A stretch of DNA of 32,691 nt from Clostridiales bacterium (GTDB lineage: Bacteria > Bacillota > Clostridia > Lachnospirales > WQUN01), in contig JAISWZ010000198.1 in the NCBI GenBank assembly GCA_031270945.1, forward strand, positions 1-32,691, in the 5' to 3' direction. The notes beneath the pieces were generated by a model, which was not told where the DNA came from, did no database searches, and saw only the letters and a list, made by a program, of their open reading frames with translations. A program made the position numbers and the translations under genes. Shown piece after piece: positions 31,712 through 32,691 of this stretch. Position 1 is the stretch's first letter; every line of letters starts with the position of its first letter.

Positions 31712-32691
31712 ATGTCTTTAGTGGAGACAAGCAACCAGCGCCTTTCATGGAGGCTCGAACATGAGGAGATGAAGCGTAAGGAGCATTCAGAAAATGCTTC
31801 AAGACGCATCAGGGAGGAAAATTCTATGGCAATGAATAAACAAAAACTTGGCAACTTTATAGAGCGCGTTGAGCGCCGCAACACCGAAGGCTTATTGGGC
31901 GAGGAGAGCGTTCGTGGCGTCTCCAACGCCAAGGAAATCCAGCCTACAAAGGCTGACATATCGAACCGCTCTTTTGCTCGCTTTCAAATCGTTGAGAATC
32001 GCGAGTTCGTATTTAACCCGCGAATAGGAGAAAAGCTTGGCCTCGGATACAACGACAGTTTAGGGCCGTTTATCGTAACAGAGGATTACGTGGTGTTTCG
32101 CGTAGCCGATGAAGCTTCGCTATTGCCGGACTACCTGAACATATACTTTCGCAGACCAGAGTTTGACCGCTACGCCCGATGGGATTCCTGGGGAAGCGCT
32201 ACAGAGTTCTTCAACTGGGAAGAAATGTGCGATGTGCCTATCGCGGTGCCCCCTCTGCCTGTTCAGCAGAAGTACGCAGATGTCTACAACGCCATGCTCG
32301 CCAACCAGCGGGTATATGAGCGCGGGCTGGAAGATTTGAAGCTGACTTGCGATGCCTATGTTGAGCGATTGCGTCGCGAGCTGCCGCATGAGGCTATTGG
32401 TGAGTACATAACTCTCTCCGAGGCGAGAAACAGCGAGTTGAAGTACGACATCAGCTCCGTCAAGGGCGTGTCAACTGAAAAGCGCTTCATTGAGACTATA
32501 GCTGACATGCGAGGGGTATCGCTAAAACCATACTTGCTCGTGAAGCCAGACTCGTTCGGCTATGTGGCAGATACATCCCGCAGAGGGGATAAAATCTCCT
32601 TGGCCCACAACAGCTCCGAGGACACCTATATCTGCTCGTCATCGTATTTGGTTTTTGATATACGGGATACCGAGAAGCTGATGCCCAGCTA
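31712..32691 (+). CDS. hsdS: Type I restriction-modification specificity subunit, 3' end cut off
   Basis: An open frame of 326 codons that runs off the window. From about residue 39 it reads like HsdS: the start KQKLGNFIERVERRN, then VRGVSNAKEIQPTKADIS, the PDYLNIYFRRPEFDRYARW segment of a target-recognition domain, and the conserved-region pattern VPIAVPPLPVQQKYADVYNA followed by a coiled-coil helix. A second target-recognition domain begins around residue 230 (EAIGEYITLSEARN) and is truncated. The subunit would give DNA sequence specificity to an HsdM/HsdR complex. ATG 31712 has a good binding site (AGGAAGGAG); ATG 31826, in the same frame, also has GGGAGG upstream and matches the usual HsdS N-terminus. 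No hsdM or hsdR gene lies upstream in the window. Confidence 0.9.
   Translation, partial: MSLVETSNQRLSWRLEHEEMKRKEHSENASRRIREENSMAMNKQKLGNFIERVERRNTEGLLGEESVRGVSNAKEIQPTKADISNRSFARFQIVENREFVFNPRIGEKLGLGYNDSLGPFIVTEDYVVFRVADEASLLPDYLNIYFRRPEFDRYARWDSWGSATEFFNWEEMCDVPIAVPPLPVQQKYADVYNAMLANQRVYERGLEDLKLTCDAYVERLRRELPHEAIGEYITLSEARNSELKYDISSVKGVSTEKRFIETIADMRGVSLKPYLLVKPDSFGYVADTSRRGDKISLAHNSSEDTYICSSSYLVFDIRDTEKLMPS

Noticed and set aside
31582..31959. 125-codon minus-strand open frame
   Set aside because: It is antisense to the beginning of hsdS and has no recognisable domain.

Overview
The window looks like a chromosomal segment of a flagellated, Gram-positive-type Firmicute, probably a Clostridia relative. 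The reasons are strong AGGAGG-type ribosome binding sites, a classical SAM-I riboswitch with intrinsic terminator before metK, Bacillus/Clostridium-style FlhO/FlhP rod genes, a PadR plus DUF2812 pair, lipoprotein-anchored solute-binding proteins and a DUF5696/NHL-Yip1 carbohydrate locus. Many genes appear to start at TTG or GTG. Base composition is near 50 % GC. The exact taxon cannot be told from the sequence.

Layout. Positions 1-759 are gene-free and rich in hairpins. 760-1759 (minus) is a padR-DUF2812 operon with an operator-like repeat inside its promoter. 2603-3298 is a GntR/FadR-type regulator. 3390-4502 is a THUMP-domain RNA methyltransferase that meets metK tail to tail. metK (minus) follows a SAM-I riboswitch that begins three bases after the stop codon of a flgJ-like rod gene, itself downstream of flgG and flgF. 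8090-8397 is an array of six strong hairpins, and 8435-9685 is gene-free DNA holding a triplicated sequence. 9731-10705 (minus) is a GH130 glycoside phosphorylase and 11029-11856 (minus) an AraC regulator. Divergent from araC, a long plus-strand glycan locus runs from about 12.1 to 28.8 kb: large solute-binding protein, MalF-type permease, NHL-repeat/Yip1 membrane protein, DUF5696 protein, a second MalF/MalG permease pair, lipoprotein solute-binding protein, sialidase-fold lipoprotein, another MalG-type permease and a GH2 glycosidase. 29.0-31.35 kb is a non-coding tandem array of about 18 degenerate units of roughly 137 bp. The window ends inside a type I restriction specificity gene (hsdS).

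How the genes fit together. The AraC regulator and GH130 enzyme on one side and the long operon on the other form a glycan capture and degradation island: extracellular lipoproteins bind or trim the glycan, ABC permeases import oligosaccharides (no ATPase is encoded here, so a shared MsmX-type ATPase elsewhere is expected), and GH130 and GH2 cleave them inside. Two transporters seem interleaved, and the inner permease pair is bracketed by two nearly identical palindromic elements.

The most unusual content is non-coding: (i) a dispersed family of palindromic elements with GCATATCCCAAAATT-type ends, eight or nine copies, all between genes; (ii) the 58-bp hairpin array; (iii) the triplicated sequence with CCCGAAAGGG motifs; (iv) the 137-bp array beside hsdS; and (v) short 9- or 15-bp tandem repeats just ahead of several genes.
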